NCBI RefSeq assembly: GCF_021117405.1
Contig: NZ_CP088251.1
Coordinates: 434,001 to 498,000 of the forward strand
DNA length: 64,000 nucleotides
From: Frateuria edaphi
Lineage (GTDB): Bacteria; Pseudomonadota; Gammaproteobacteria; Xanthomonadales; Rhodanobacteraceae
Direction: 5' to 3'
Shown here: positions 44,008-55,492 of the stretch, piece by piece
Numbering within the stretch: position 1 is the first letter of the stretch
How the letters are laid out: each line of letters begins with the position of its first letter
Program-made: the position numbers and the translations under genes
Notes under the pieces: model-generated
The model's input: only the letters and a program-made list of their open reading frames with translations
Database searches by the model: none
What the model was told of the DNA's origin: nothing

Positions 44008-44735
44008 GGGGAGCCATCCGCCTCGTTGCCTGGTGCCTGGCCATCGCACTGGTGGTGCTGCCGGTCGTCGGCGTGCTGCGCGGCTGGTTCGCTGCCGACC
44101 GCTGGCCGGTGACGCAGCTGACCGTGCAGGCCGAGTTCAAGCACGTGACTACCGACGAGATTCGCGCTGCCGTGCTGCCGCGCCTGGGGCACGGTTTCTT
44201 TGCGCTGGACCTGGATTCGGTGCAGCAGGCAGTGGCGGCGCTGCCGTGGGTGGAATCGGTCGAGGCGCGCAAGCGCTGGCCGGACACGCTGATCCTGCGC
44301 ATCTACGAACGCCAGCCGTTCGCGCGCTGGAACGGTACCCGGCTGATCAGCCGCCAGGGTGTGCTGTTCGACGGCGGCAAGATCGCGCCGGCCGCGCCTC
44401 TGCCTGACCTGCGCGGCCCGGACGCGCAGATGCCCGAAGTGGTGGCGTTCTATGCCGATGCGCTCAAGGCCGTCACCCGCACGCCGCTCAAGGTGTCCGG
44501 CGTGGCGCTGTCCGAGCGCGGCAGCTGGAGCCTGACCACCGAAGCGGGCGCGCAGATCGTGCTGGGCGACCGCGCCCAGGCCGGCAAGCGTCTGCGCCGC
44601 TTCCTCGACGTCTACCCGCAGGTGATGGCCGGCCACCCGGCCGCCTTTGCCTACGCCGACCTTCGCTACACCAACGGATTTGCCGTGCGCTGGCCCGACG
44701 CTGCCGCACCTGCCGCGGGGGTGCCCCGCACATGA
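44004..44735 (+). CDS. ftsQ: Cell division protein FtsQ
   Basis: The protein has 243 residues. A short cytoplasmic tail and one helix (about 5-25) precede a periplasmic POTRA domain ([22 protein letters not shown], about 37-105) and the beta domain that binds FtsL and Fts[31 protein letters not shown] is the conserved junction. The start is GTG 44004 overlapping the ddl stop (GTGA); any longer frame would run inside ddl. FtsQ recruits the FtsQLB complex to the Z ring. Confidence 0.93.
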   Translation: MRGAIRLVAWCLAIALVVLPVVGVLRGWFAADRWPVTQLTVQAEFKHVTTDEIRAAVLPRLGHGFFALDLDSVQQAVAALPWVESVEARKRWPDTLILRIYERQPFARWNGTRLISRQGVLFDGGKIAPAAPLPDLRGPDAQMPEVVAFYADALKAVTRTPLKVSGVALSERGSWSLTTEAGAQIVLGDRAQAGKRLRRFLDVYPQVMAGHPAAFAYADLRYTNGFAVRWPDAAAPAAGVPRT

Positions 44736-44745
44736 GCCTGACCCT

Positions 44746-45978
44746 ATGAAGACGCGCAACGACAAGCAGCTGGTCGTCGGCCTGGACATCGGCACCAACA
44801 AGGTGACCGCGATCGTGGGCGAGTACGAGCCGGGCGAACCGATCGAGGTGATCGGCATCGGCTCGCACGTCTCGCGCGGCATGAAGCGCGGCTCGGTCGT
44901 GGACATCGAATCGACCGTGCACTCGATCCAGCGCGCGGTGGAAGAGGCCGAGCTGATGGCCGGCTGCGACATCCGCTCAGTGTTCGCCTCGATCTCCGGC
45001 AGCCACCTGGAGACCAAGAACTCGCACGGCACCGCCGCGATCCGCGACCGCGAAGTCACCCCCGGCGACCTGGAGCAGGTGCTGGAGGCGGCCAGCGCGG
45101 TGGCGATCCCTGCCGATCGCAAGGTCCTTTATAAGGAGTCGCAGGAGTACCGCATCGACGGCCAGGACGGTATCCGTTCGCCGGTCGGCATGAGCGGCGT
45201 GCGCCTGGAAGCCTCCGTGCACCTGGTCACCGGCGCGGCCGCCGCGGTTCAGAACATTTCCAAGTGCATCCAGCGTTGCGGGCTCTCCGTGGACGAACTG
45301 GTGCCGTCGGCGGTGGCCAGCGCCAAGTCGGTGCTCACCGACGACGAGCGCGAACTGGGCGTCTGCCTGGTCGATATCGGCGCCGGCACCACGGACATCG
45401 CCATCTATACGCAGGGCTCGATCCGCTACACCAAGTCGCTGCCGGTCGGCGGCGACCAGGTCACCAACGACATCGCCTATGGCGTGCACACGCCGACCGC
45501 GCATGCCGAGGAGATCAAGATCAAGTACGCCTGCGCGCTGGCGCAGCTGGCGCACGCCGAGGAGACGATCCAGGTGCCCAGCGTCGGCGACCGCCCGCCG
45601 CGCCGGCTCGCCCGGCAGTCGCTCGCGCAGAGCGTGCAGGCGCGCTACGAGGAGATCTTCGAGATGGTGCAGGACGAGCTGCGCCGCTCCGGCTACGACA
45701 GCCTGGTCGCCGCGGGCGTCGTGCTGACCGGCGGCGCCTCCCGCATGGAAGGCGCGCTGGAGCTGGCCGAGGAGATCTTCCACAAGATGGTGCGCATCGG
45801 CGTGCCGCAGCACGTCACCGGCCTCGGCGACGTGGTCGCCAACCCGCTGCATTCCACCGGCGTGGGGTTGTTGCTGCATGGCGCGCGCGCTGGCGGCGTG
45901 CGGATCAGCCATCCGGTCGGCGGCAGCGTTGGCGGTCTGGTGGACAAGGTGCGCGGCTGGATTACCAAGAACTTTTAA
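44746..45978 (+). CDS. ftsA: Cell division protein FtsA
   Basis: This 410-residue actin-like ATPase anchors FtsZ filaments to the inner membrane. The phosphate-1 loop is VVGLDIGTNKVTAIVGEY, phosphate-2 is LVDIGAGTTDIAIYTQG, the adenosine motif is VLTGGASRMEGALELAEEIF, and the amphipathic membrane-targeting helix is the last stretch (VDKVRGWITKNF). ATG 44746 lies ten bases after the ftsQ stop and yields the family N terminus; upstream in-frame codons lie within ftsQ. Confidence 0.96.
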   Translation: MKTRNDKQLVVGLDIGTNKVTAIVGEYEPGEPIEVIGIGSHVSRGMKRGSVVDIESTVHSIQRAVEEAELMAGCDIRSVFASISGSHLETKNSHGTAAIRDREVTPGDLEQVLEAASAVAIPADRKVLYKESQEYRIDGQDGIRSPVGMSGVRLEASVHLVTGAAAAVQNISKCIQRCGLSVDELVPSAVASAKSVLTDDERELGVCLVDIGAGTTDIAIYTQGSIRYTKSLPVGGDQVTNDIAYGVHTPTAHAEEIKIKYACALAQLAHAEETIQVPSVGDRPPRRLARQSLAQSVQARYEEIFEMVQDELRRSGYDSLVAAGVVLTGGASRMEGALELAEEIFHKMVRIGVPQHVTGLGDVVANPLHSTGVGLLLHGARAGGVRISHPVGGSVGGLVDKVRGWITKNF

Positions 45979-45980
45979 GT

Positions 45981-46021
45981 GATGGCGCGGAGCGCCATCG
46001 CGGGCGAATGGAGGTTCGCCC
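45981..46021 (+). promoter_or_regulatory. Tandem hairpins between ftsA and ftsZ
   Basis: Two perfect hairpins sit back to back just after the ftsA stop: GATGGCGC (45981-45988) with GCGCCATC (45992-45999), and GGGCGAA (46002-46008) with TTCGCCC (46015-46021). Neither is followed by a T run. They could slow polymerase, stabilise the ftsZ transcript or mark an RNase cut that lets ftsZ be expressed above ftsA. Confidence 0.5.
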
Positions 46022-46090
46022 ACCACCGCAGGCCGGCAGGACGTCGGACCCGCGGTTACAACGACAACGAAGCTCTACGGAGGACGGGAA

Positions 46091-47272
46091 ATGTTTGAAT
46101 TGATCGAAAAACTGGCACCCAACGCGGTCATCAAGGTCATCGGCGTAGGCGGCGGCGGCGGCAACGCCGTGGCACACATGCTGAGCGCCAACATCGAAGG
46201 CGTCGAGTTCGTCGTCGCCAACACCGACGCGCAGGCGATGAAGAACTGCGGCTCGCGCACCCACCTGCAGCTAGGCGCCAATGTCACCAAGGGCCTGGGC
46301 GCGGGCGCCAATCCGGAAGTCGGCCGCCAGGCCGCGTTGGAGGATCGCGAGCGCATCGAGGAGATGCTCGACGGCGCCGACATGGTGTTCATCACCGCCG
46401 GCATGGGCGGCGGCACCGGTACCGGCGCGGCACCGGTCGTGGCGCAACTGGCCAAGGAGAAGGGCATCCTCACCGTGGCGGTGGTCACCAAGCCGTTCCC
46501 GTTCGAGGGGCGTCGCCGCATGCAGGTGGCGATGAAGGGCATCGAGGACCTGTCCCAGCACGTCGATTCGCTGATCACCGTGCCGAACGAGAAACTGCTG
46601 TCGGTACTCGGCCGCGAAGTCACGCTGCTCAATGCCTTCAAGGCCGCCAACGACGTTCTCCAGGGCGCCGTGCAGGGCATCGCCGACCTGATCACCGCCC
46701 CGGGCCTGATCAACGTCGATTTTGCCGACGTGCGCACCGTGATGTCCGAGATGGGCATGGCCATGATGGGCTCGGGCACCGCCCGCGGCGACGACCGTGC
46801 CCAGGCCGCGGCCGAGGCGGCGATCAACAACCCGCTGCTGGAAGACGTCAACCTCAATGGCGCCTGCGGCATCCTGGTCAACGTCACCGCCGGTCCGAAC
46901 CTGACCATGCGCGAGTTCGACGAGATCGGCCGGGTCATCCACGACTTCGCCAGCGAAGATGCCACCGTGGTGATCGGCACCTCGCTCGACCCGGAAATGC
47001 AGGACGACGTGCGCGTGACCGTGGTCGCCACCGGCCTCAATCGCGCGACGGCCACCCGCCAGGCCCCGCGTGCCGTGGCCACCCAGCAGGTGGAGATGCG
47101 CCAGCGTCCGCGCCCGGTGGTGCTGCGCACCGGCACCGGCAATGAGGTGGTGGACTATGCCGCCCCGGAGGCGGTCGTGTCGCATACCCGCGCCGAGCCG
47201 CCGGCCAAAGGTGCCGATCCCAGCTTCGACTATCTGGATATTCCGGCGTTCTTGCGCCGTCAGGCCGACTGA
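46091..47272 (+). CDS. ftsZ: Cell division GTPase FtsZ
   Basis: This 393-residue tubulin homologue polymerises into the Z ring at midcell. The GTP-binding signature [15 protein letters not shown] is at about residue 104, [11 protein letters not shown] is the T7-region, and the FtsA/ZipA-binding C-terminal peptide is [12 protein letters not shown] at the very end. A Pro/Arg-rich linker (about 320-375) separates it from the core. A strong GGAGG ribosome site lies upstream, the best in the cluster, as expected for an abundant protein. The 112-base gap from ftsA has tandem hairpins. Confidence 0.97.
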   Translation: MFELIEKLAPNAVIKVIGVGGGGGNAVAHMLSANIEGVEFVVANTDAQAMKNCGSRTHLQLGANVTKGLGAGANPEVGRQAALEDRERIEEMLDGADMVFITAGMGGGTGTGAAPVVAQLAKEKGILTVAVVTKPFPFEGRRRMQVAMKGIEDLSQHVDSLITVPNEKLLSVLGREVTLLNAFKAANDVLQGAVQGIADLITAPGLINVDFADVRTVMSEMGMAMMGSGTARGDDRAQAAAEAAINNPLLEDVNLNGACGILVNVTAGPNLTMREFDEIGRVIHDFASEDATVVIGTSLDPEMQDDVRVTVVATGLNRATATRQAPRAVATQQVEMRQRPRPVVLRTGTGNEVVDYAAPEAVVSHTRAEPPAKGADPSFDYLDIPAFLRRQAD

Positions 47273-47612
47273 ATAGCACTCACCGGAGGCCCTTGCGAAA
47301 ATTGAACAAAACACCAGATCGACGAGTCAGTAAATGACGCGGCCCGCCAGGCGTCTATCACCTGTGTGATTTCCGTGACCGTCCGATGGTGATTTTGAGG
47401 TGAAGGCAGCGCACCGAGGACCGGTGCGCGCACCGGCCGGCAAAGGAACCGCCGGCCTGTCCGCCCCCTTGCGCCGGATACCCGTCCTCCCGGCGCAAGG
47501 GGGTGTGTCGCGGTAAATGGTTGAGGCGGCGGGGAATTGCCGGGCTTAGTGACCGGCGTCACGTATGAAGGAAAGCTAAAGAGGCGACCAGACTGTACGG
47601 TACGGTTTGCTA
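47273..47612. other. Structured ftsZ-lpxC spacer
   Basis: The full gap is 410 bases with no credible coding sequence. It holds three consecutive inverted repeats: the perfect 16-base palindrome CCGGTGCGCGCACCGG (47421-47436), GGCCGGC/GCCGGCC (47435-47441 with 47451-47457), and a perfect 14-bp stem CCCCCTTGCGCCGG (47464-47477) with its complement (47490-47503). The last has no T run, so it is not a standard terminator. The rest is of intermediate AT content and carries the lpxC promoter at its 3' end. Confidence 0.6.
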
Positions 47613-47640
47613 TTGCCACAGGTTAAGACTGTGTTAGCAT
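47613..47640 (+). promoter_or_regulatory. Probable lpxC promoter with extended -10
   Basis: The -35 is TTGCCA (47613-47618) and the -10 TAGCAT (47635-47640), with a 16-base spacer. A TG one base upstream of the -10 (TGTTAGCAT) makes it an extended -10. It lies 43 bases before the lpxC start. Confidence 0.5.
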
Positions 47641-47682
47641 CCGACCCCTGATTGGCTGCTGCCTACACTGGTACCTATAAAA

Positions 47683-48597
47683 ATGATCAAGCAGCGTACG
47701 CTCAAGAACATCATCCGTGCGACCGGCGTCGGCCTGCACACCGGCGACAAGGTCTACATGACCTTGCGCCCCGCCGCGCCGAACACGGGCATTGTGTTCC
47801 GCCGTACGGATCTCAATCCGCCGGTCGACATCCATGCGCGCCCGGATTGCGTGGGCGATACCCGGCTGTCCACCACGCTGGTCAAGGGCGACGTGCGCGT
47901 CTCCACCGTCGAGCACCTGCTCTCGGCGATGGCTGGCCTGGGCATCGACAACGCCATCGTGGAGCTGTCCGCGCCGGAAGTGCCGATCATGGACGGCAGC
48001 GCCGGTCCCTTTGTGTTCCTGCTGCAGTCGGCAGGCATCGAGGAGCAGGGCGTCGCCAAGCGCTTCATCCGCATCAAGAAGCCGATCAAGGTGCAGGAAG
48101 GCGACAAGTGGGCCAGCTTCGAGCCGTTCGAGGGCTTCAAGGTCGGCTTCTCGATCGAGTTCAACCACCCGATCATCTCCAAGCGCACCTCGCGCGCCGA
48201 GATCGACTTCTCCACGACCTCCTTCGTCAAGGAAGTCAGCCGCGCGCGTACCTTCGGCTTCATGCGCGACATCGAGATGCTGCGCGAGCACAACCTGGCG
48301 CTGGGCGGCTCGATGGACAACGCCGTGGTGCTGGACGACTACCGCGTGCTCAACGAGGACGGCCTCCGTTACGAGGACGAGTTCGTCAAGCACAAGATCC
48401 TGGACGCCATCGGCGACCTGTATCTGCTCGGCCACAGCCTGATCGGCGCCTACCACGCGCACAAGTCGGGCCACGAGCTCAACAACAAGCTGCTGCGTAC
48501 CCTGATCGCCGATCCCGCCGCTTGGGAAGAGGTGGTGTACAAGGACGATCCGGCCGTCTCGCCGATCTCCTACGCGCATCCGGCCCAGGCGATCTGA
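47683..48597 (+). CDS. lpxC: UDP-3-O-acyl-GlcNAc deacetylase LpxC
   Basis: This 304-residue zinc enzyme catalyses the committed step of lipid A synthesis. It begins [21 protein letters not shown], the family N terminus. Zinc and catalytic residues are visible in [16 protein letters not shown] (His), [10 protein letters not shown] (His and Asp) and [10 protein letters not shown] (general-acid His). It follows ftsZ as in E. coli, but is separated by a 410-base spacer with its own probable promoter. A terminator hairpin follows directly. Confidence 0.97.
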   Translation: MIKQRTLKNIIRATGVGLHTGDKVYMTLRPAAPNTGIVFRRTDLNPPVDIHARPDCVGDTRLSTTLVKGDVRVSTVEHLLSAMAGLGIDNAIVELSAPEVPIMDGSAGPFVFLLQSAGIEEQGVAKRFIRIKKPIKVQEGDKWASFEPFEGFKVGFSIEFNHPIISKRTSRAEIDFSTTSFVKEVSRARTFGFMRDIEMLREHNLALGGSMDNAVVLDDYRVLNEDGLRYEDEFVKHKILDAIGDLYLLGHSLIGAYHAHKSGHELNNKLLRTLIADPAAWEEVVYKDDPAVSPISYAHPAQAI

Positions 48598-48616
48598 TCC
48601 GACCGACGCCTGCCGC

Positions 48617-48652
48617 GAAGGCCGCCCCGCAAGAGGCGGCCTTCGTCGTTTC
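48617..48652 (+). terminator. lpxC terminator
   Basis: GAAGGCCGCC (48617-48626) pairs with GGCGGCCTTC (48635-48644), a perfect 10-bp stem with an 8-base loop, followed by GTCGTTTCTG. The T content is modest, but position right after the lpxC stop supports termination of the dcw transcript. Confidence 0.65.
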
Positions 48653-48816
48653 TGTGACGCAGGCCGTCCGCAATACACGCCCGGATTCACGCTACGGCGA
48701 CATGTCGGGGTGTACCTGCCCTCCCACCGTGCTATAAACCTTCTGCCGCCCTCGGGGTGGCAAGGGGGAAAACGGTGCCCGCCGGGCACACGCGAAGGCA
48801 CGGCGCCCCGCGCCAG

Positions 48817-49305
48817 TCAGTCCTTGGCGACCGGGAATCCAGCAGTTTCGGCGATGGACGCCAGCTCGAGGAACAGTCCCTTCAGTTCGGGGTCTGTGAT
48901 TGATGCTGCGGCGGCTTTGAGATGGATGGCTGCGGCAGGCGAAAGCGGTTTTGACCGATCCGGTTCCGTTGCGGCCGGTCGGGGGGGAGCCACTTTCACG
49001 GTGACCGAACCGGCGCTCGTGCCGATGGCACGTGCGGTAGCGAGTATCTGCGCCTGCATCAGGCGCAGGCGAGCTGCCCAGGCCGGTGAGGACGCCAGGA
49101 AGACGAGGCGGCCGTTGCGCAGGTGGGCGAATCGCACCTGTTCGCGCAAGGGCGTCGGCAGCGTCTGGCGCAGGGCACGATCCAACGCATCCAGCTCACC
49201 GGCCTTCTTGGCCAGCGAGGCGAACGAACCGCATTCGGCCAATGGTTTGGGGCCACGGTCGAGGCGGCGGGAGGCGGGAGAATCGGCGCGCTGCATGGCC
49301 GTCAT
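48817..49305 (-). CDS. dciA: DciA-family (DUF721) helicase-loading protein
   Basis: This 162-residue protein has an N-terminal domain with the DUF721 pattern: LDALDRALRQTLPTPLREQVRFAHLRNGRLVFLASSPAWAARLRLMQAQIL (read as separate short motifs, about 38-88). This is the KH-like fold of DciA, which loads DnaB replicative helicase in bacteria that lack DnaC. The C-terminal half is low-complexity and charged, as is common in DciA. The start may be ATG 49305 or the second ATG at 49296; neither has a strong ribosome site. It diverges from the M23 peptidase gene 18 bases away. The location between lpxC and secA is conserved in Xanthomonadales. Confidence 0.85.
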   Translation of the reverse strand: MTAMQRADSPASRRLDRGPKPLAECGSFASLAKKAGELDALDRALRQTLPTPLREQVRFAHLRNGRLVFLASSPAWAARLRLMQAQILATARAIGTSAGSVTVKVAPPRPAATEPDRSKPLSPAAAIHLKAAAASITDPELKGLFLELASIAETAGFPVAKD

Positions 49306-49323
49306 CTGAAGTGAAGAAAAGCA

Positions 49324-50253
49324 ATGCAGATCATACTCGTATCCCGCTCCCGAAAAGTGCCCAAGACCCTCGACCTGGGCCAGCGGCGGTTGCGCTGGCG
49401 GCTGGCGGGGCTGGCGATGGCGGCGGTGGTCGGGTGTGGCGTACTGGGCGCCGCGGTGGCGCTGACGGTATCCAGCCCTCGCGACCGCGCGCTGGCCGAA
49501 ATCCAGCAGCTCAAGCAACAGATTCGCGACCAGGACACGCAACTGGCGGGCGTGCGCAAGGACTCCCAGCGTGAACTCGACGCCCTGGCGGTCAAGCTCG
49601 GCCAGCTCGAGGCGCAGTCCACCCGTCTCAACGCATTGGGCGAACGGCTGACCGAGGTCGGCAAGCTCGATCCGGACGAATTCAACTTCGACCAGCAGCC
49701 CGCGATGGGCGGTCTGGAAGACACCGCCGGCAGCGCCTACGCCCTGCCGCCGACGCTGGACAAGAGCATCGACCAGCTCGCTGGCCAGTTCGACGTCCAG
49801 CAGGCGCAGCTGTCCGCGCTGCAGAGCCTGCTGCTGGACGCCAAGATCGATTCCAACCTCAAGCCCACCGGCATGCCGGCCTCGGGTTACATTTCCTCCT
49901 ATTTCGGCGTGCGCCCGGATCCGTTCGACGGCCACAGCGCGCGCCACACCGGTCTGGACATCGCTGTGCCGTTCGGCTCGGCGGTCCATGCCGTGGCCGA
50001 AGGCATGGTCACCTTCACTGGCGTGCGCAGCGGCTACGGCAAGGTGGTCGAGATCGACCACGGCAATGGCTACATGACCCGCTATGCCCACAACAGCAAG
50101 TTGCTGGTGCATCCGGGCCAGCGCGTGCACGTCGGCGAGGTGGTCTCGCAGGCCGGCTCCACCGGTCGTTCGACCGGTCCGCACGTGCATTTCGAGGTCT
50201 GGTACAAGGGTCGCGTGGTCAATCCGCTGGCCTACGTGAAGAGCCACCGCTGA
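49324..50253 (+). CDS. M23-family peptidoglycan endopeptidase-like protein
   Basis: This 309-residue inner-membrane-anchored periplasmic protein has a helix at about 29-48 and then a coiled coil (about 55-110; EIQQLKQQIRDQDTQL). The C-terminal LytM/M23 domain (about 195-300) has zinc and catalytic motifs HTGLDIA (H-x3-D) and HVHFEVW (H-x-H), both intact. It is either an active D,D-endopeptidase or an activator of amidases. Intact metal ligands favour catalysis, unlike EnvC/NlpD-type activators. It lies between dciA and secA and close to division genes, which suggests a role in wall remodelling at the septum or in elongation. Confidence 0.9.
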   Translation: MQIILVSRSRKVPKTLDLGQRRLRWRLAGLAMAAVVGCGVLGAAVALTVSSPRDRALAEIQQLKQQIRDQDTQLAGVRKDSQRELDALAVKLGQLEAQSTRLNALGERLTEVGKLDPDEFNFDQQPAMGGLEDTAGSAYALPPTLDKSIDQLAGQFDVQQAQLSALQSLLLDAKIDSNLKPTGMPASGYISSYFGVRPDPFDGHSARHTGLDIAVPFGSAVHAVAEGMVTFTGVRSGYGKVVEIDHGNGYMTRYAHNSKLLVHPGQRVHVGEVVSQAGSTGRSTGPHVHFEVWYKGRVVNPLAYVKSHR

Positions 50254-50483
50254 GCCCGTAGCCGGCCTTCAGGAGCCGGCGTGCGGGAGGTACTCCTGGC
50301 CTTGCGCTGGGCGATTGCCTTCGCCGCAGGCGAGCTCCTGCGGTTCCCGCGCGGGCGTGACGCTCGACCCTCTTGAATCCCCCGCCCTCCGCCGCCATCC
50401 CGGCCAGCTGGAGCGGCTGTAGTAACATGTCTCCTTTCGCCCGTGGCCGCCGCGGGCCTTCAGCCTTCACTGACGGAAGATCG

Positions 50484-53201
<2,718 letters not shown>

Positions 53202-53354
53202 TTACGCGATGCGTCCTCCCCCTTCGGGGAGAGGACCAAGATGGTGGCCGGGGCTCGCGATGAGCCACTACGGCGGGCCTTGATGACGCGTAGGTGAGGT
53301 CGTGGCAAGAACGTCCCCGCACCCCTAGCCCTCTCCCCCGAGGGAGGTGCAGAG

Positions 53355-54206
53355 TCAGTCCCCGCCGCCAGGCGGCCGCTTGCGATGCGGCTCCGCATTG
53401 ACCGTGATGTACTGCGGTTCTTCCTGGTCCAGCCGCAGCGCAGTCAGCTGGCCGCCCCATACGCAGCCGGTGTCGATCGCGTACACGCCCAGGCCGGCGA
53501 AGCGGCCGAGCGCGGACCAGTGCCCGCAGACCATCCTGCCTTCGCGCCGGCGCATGCCCGGCACGGCGAACCACGGATACAGCCCGGGCTTCTGCGAACC
53601 CGGGATGCCCTTGGCCTCGAAGTCGATCCGTCCGTTGACGTCGCAGTAGCGCATGCGCGTCATGGTGTTGATCGACGCGCGGAAACGCTCGATCCCCTGC
53701 AGCCGGCTCGACCAGGCGGCCGGGCGGTTGCCGAACAGGTTGCGCAGCAATCGCGGGTGGCGCGGGCTGGACAGCTCGCGCTCCACTTCCTGCGCCGCGC
53801 GCAACGCCTGGCGCAGCGTCCACGACGGGGCCAACCCGGCGTGCACCATGCCCCATCCCGATACTTCGTCGTAGTGCATCAACTTCTGGTTGCGCAGCCA
53901 CTCGAAAAGTACCGGCGCGTCGTCGGCGAACAGTACCTCCCGCAGCTCAGGATTGACCCGCGACTGCGCGTCCGGCTTGCGCTGTGCGATCGCCAGCAGG
54001 CTCAGGTCGTGGTTGCCCAGCGTGACCACCACGTTCTCGCGCAGGCCGTGAAGCATCCGCAGCACCTGCAGCGATTCGCCGCCCCGGTTGACCAAATCGC
54101 CGCAGAACCACAACTGGTCATCGGCAGGGTCGAACCGCAACTTGTCGAGCAGGCGCGACAGCTCCGGGTAACAGCCTTGCACGTCGCCGATTGCATATGT
54201 CGCCAT
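53355..54206 (-). CDS. apaH: Diadenosine tetraphosphatase ApaH
   Basis: This 283-residue metallophosphatase hydrolyses Ap4A to two ADP and can remove NpnN caps from RNA. Motifs are YAIGDVQGCYPELSRLL (Gln replaces the usual metal-ligand His of GDxHG, as is common in pseudomonad ApaH), GDLVNRGGESL, TLGNHDLSLLA and VHAGLAPSW. ATG 54206 gives the standard start. It is the last gene of the lptD-surA-pdxA-rsmA-apaG-apaH string, 58 bases after apaG. A Pro/Lys-rich tail (RKRPPGGGD) closes the protein. Confidence 0.94.
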   Translation of the reverse strand: MATYAIGDVQGCYPELSRLLDKLRFDPADDQLWFCGDLVNRGGESLQVLRMLHGLRENVVVTLGNHDLSLLAIAQRKPDAQSRVNPELREVLFADDAPVLFEWLRNQKLMHYDEVSGWGMVHAGLAPSWTLRQALRAAQEVERELSSPRHPRLLRNLFGNRPAAWSSRLQGIERFRASINTMTRMRYCDVNGRIDFEAKGIPGSQKPGLYPWFAVPGMRRREGRMVCGHWSALGRFAGLGVYAIDTGCVWGGQLTALRLDQEEPQYITVNAEPHRKRPPGGGD

Positions 54207-54264
54207 CAGAACTCGTCCGTCCAGAACCGATCCATGGCAGGCGAACCCTCGGGTGTGCGTTCCA

Positions 54265-54648
54265 TCAGTGCAGGGTGCGCGGTATGGACAGCGTGAACGG
54301 GGGAATCGGCGTCTCGAAGCGCGTGCCGTCGTCGGCGAGCATCTGGTAGCTGCCGCGCATCGTGCCGACGGCGGTGTCCAGCACGGCACCGGAACTGTAC
54401 TGGTAGCGGTCGCCCGGCCGCATCCACGGCTGGTCGCCGACCACGCCCTCGCCGCGCACTTCTTCCACCTTGCCGTTGGCGTCGGTGATCACCCAGTGGC
54501 GGGTGAGCAGCCGCGCGGGCATGTCGCCGGCGTTGTGCAGCGTCACGGTGTAGGCGAACACGTAGCGGTTGTCGTGCGGCTTGGACTGGTCGGGGACGAA
54601 ACGGGTTTCGACCTGCACGTCGATCGTGTAGGAAGCTTTGGGATTCAT
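54265..54648 (-). CDS. apaG: ApaG (CO2+/Mg2+ efflux-associated) protein
   Basis: This 127-residue protein is an all-beta immunoglobulin-like fold with a conserved segment HWVITDANGKVEEVRGEGVVG followed by GTMRGSYQM. ApaG is found with apaH and rsmA in nearly all gammaproteobacteria. Its biochemical role is not settled; cobalt resistance and pyrophosphate binding have been proposed. It lies 48 bases downstream of rsmA and is almost certainly in the same operon. Confidence 0.94.
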   Translation of the reverse strand: MNPKASYTIDVQVETRFVPDQSKPHDNRYVFAYTVTLHNAGDMPARLLTRHWVITDANGKVEEVRGEGVVGDQPWMRPGDRYQYSSGAVLDTAVGTMRGSYQMLADDGTRFETPIPPFTLSIPRTLH

Positions 54649-54696
54649 GCGCCGATTGTACGGCCTGCGCGCAAGCCTGCGCGTGTAGACGGCGCG

Positions 54697-55479
54697 TCAG
54701 GCGGGAAGCTTTGCCAGGCGCACGAAGTCGCCGGGCGCGAGAGTCTCGGCGCGCGCCTTCGGATCGACTCCCGCGCTGGCAATGGCATCGCTGTCGAGCA
54801 GGTTCTTCAACCCATTGGCGAGGGTCTTGCGCCGCTGCGCGAAGGCGGCCTTGACGATCGCGTGCACGCGATCGGGATCGGCGTCGTGGCGCTCGTGCGC
54901 GGCCAGCGGCACCAGCCGCACGACCGCCGAATCCACCTTCGGCGGCGGGCGGAACGCGCCCGGTGGCACCGTGAACAGCGGCTCGACCCAGCAAGCCAGC
55001 TGCAGCATCACCGACAGACGGCCATAGACCTTGCTGCCGGGCGCCGCCGCCATGCGATCGACCACTTCCTTCTGCAGCATGAAATGCATGTCCTGGATCG
55101 CGGCGGCGTGGTCGACGCAATGGAACAGGATCGGGCTGGAAATGTAGTAGGGAAGGTTGCCGGCCAGGCGTACCCGCGGCACGCCCAGACGCTGCGCCAG
55201 TGCGGTGAAGTCCACCTTGAGCACGTCGGCATGGACGATTTCCAGCATGCCCACGGTGTTTGCGCGCGCCTGAAGAGCGGGAATGAGGTCGGTGTCCAGT
55301 TCGATCGCGACGAGCTGGCCCGCGGCGGTCAGCAGCGGCAGCGTAAGCGCGCCTTCGCCCGGGCCGATCTCAACGACGCGATCGCCCGCCTTGGGCGCGA
55401 TCGCGCCGACGATGCGCTCGATGTAGCGCTTTTCGTGCAGGAAGTGCTGGCCGAAGCTTTTCTTGGGGCGGGCGTTCAT
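54697..55479 (-). CDS. rsmA: 16S rRNA (adenine-1518/1519-N6) dimethyltransferase
   Basis: This 260-residue enzyme dimethylates two adjacent adenines in helix 45 of 16S rRNA, a late 30S assembly checkpoint. Motifs are KKSFGQHFLHEKRYIERIV, the AdoMet loop VEIGPGEGALTLPL, ELDTDLIPAL and the catalytic NLPYYISSPILFH (NLPY). Its ATG is 13 bases after the pdxA stop. Confidence 0.96.
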   Translation of the reverse strand: MNARPKKSFGQHFLHEKRYIERIVGAIAPKAGDRVVEIGPGEGALTLPLLTAAGQLVAIELDTDLIPALQARANTVGMLEIVHADVLKVDFTALAQRLGVPRVRLAGNLPYYISSPILFHCVDHAAAIQDMHFMLQKEVVDRMAAAPGSKVYGRLSVMLQLACWVEPLFTVPPGAFRPPPKVDSAVVRLVPLAAHERHDADPDRVHAIVKAAFAQRRKTLANGLKNLLDSDAIASAGVDPKARAETLAPGDFVRLAKLPA

Positions 55480-55492
55480 CGGAATTTCTCGC

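Noticed and set aside
50254-50483. secM-like arrest gene upstream of secA
   Set aside because: No frame with a signal peptide and arrest motif is present, and the adjacent upstream gene is an M23 peptidase.
53202-53354. GC-rich inverted repeats such as CCTCCCCCTTCGGGGAGAGG after secA as a terminator
   Set aside because: Hairpins form but lack T runs and lie between convergent genes; the evidence was too weak for a feature.
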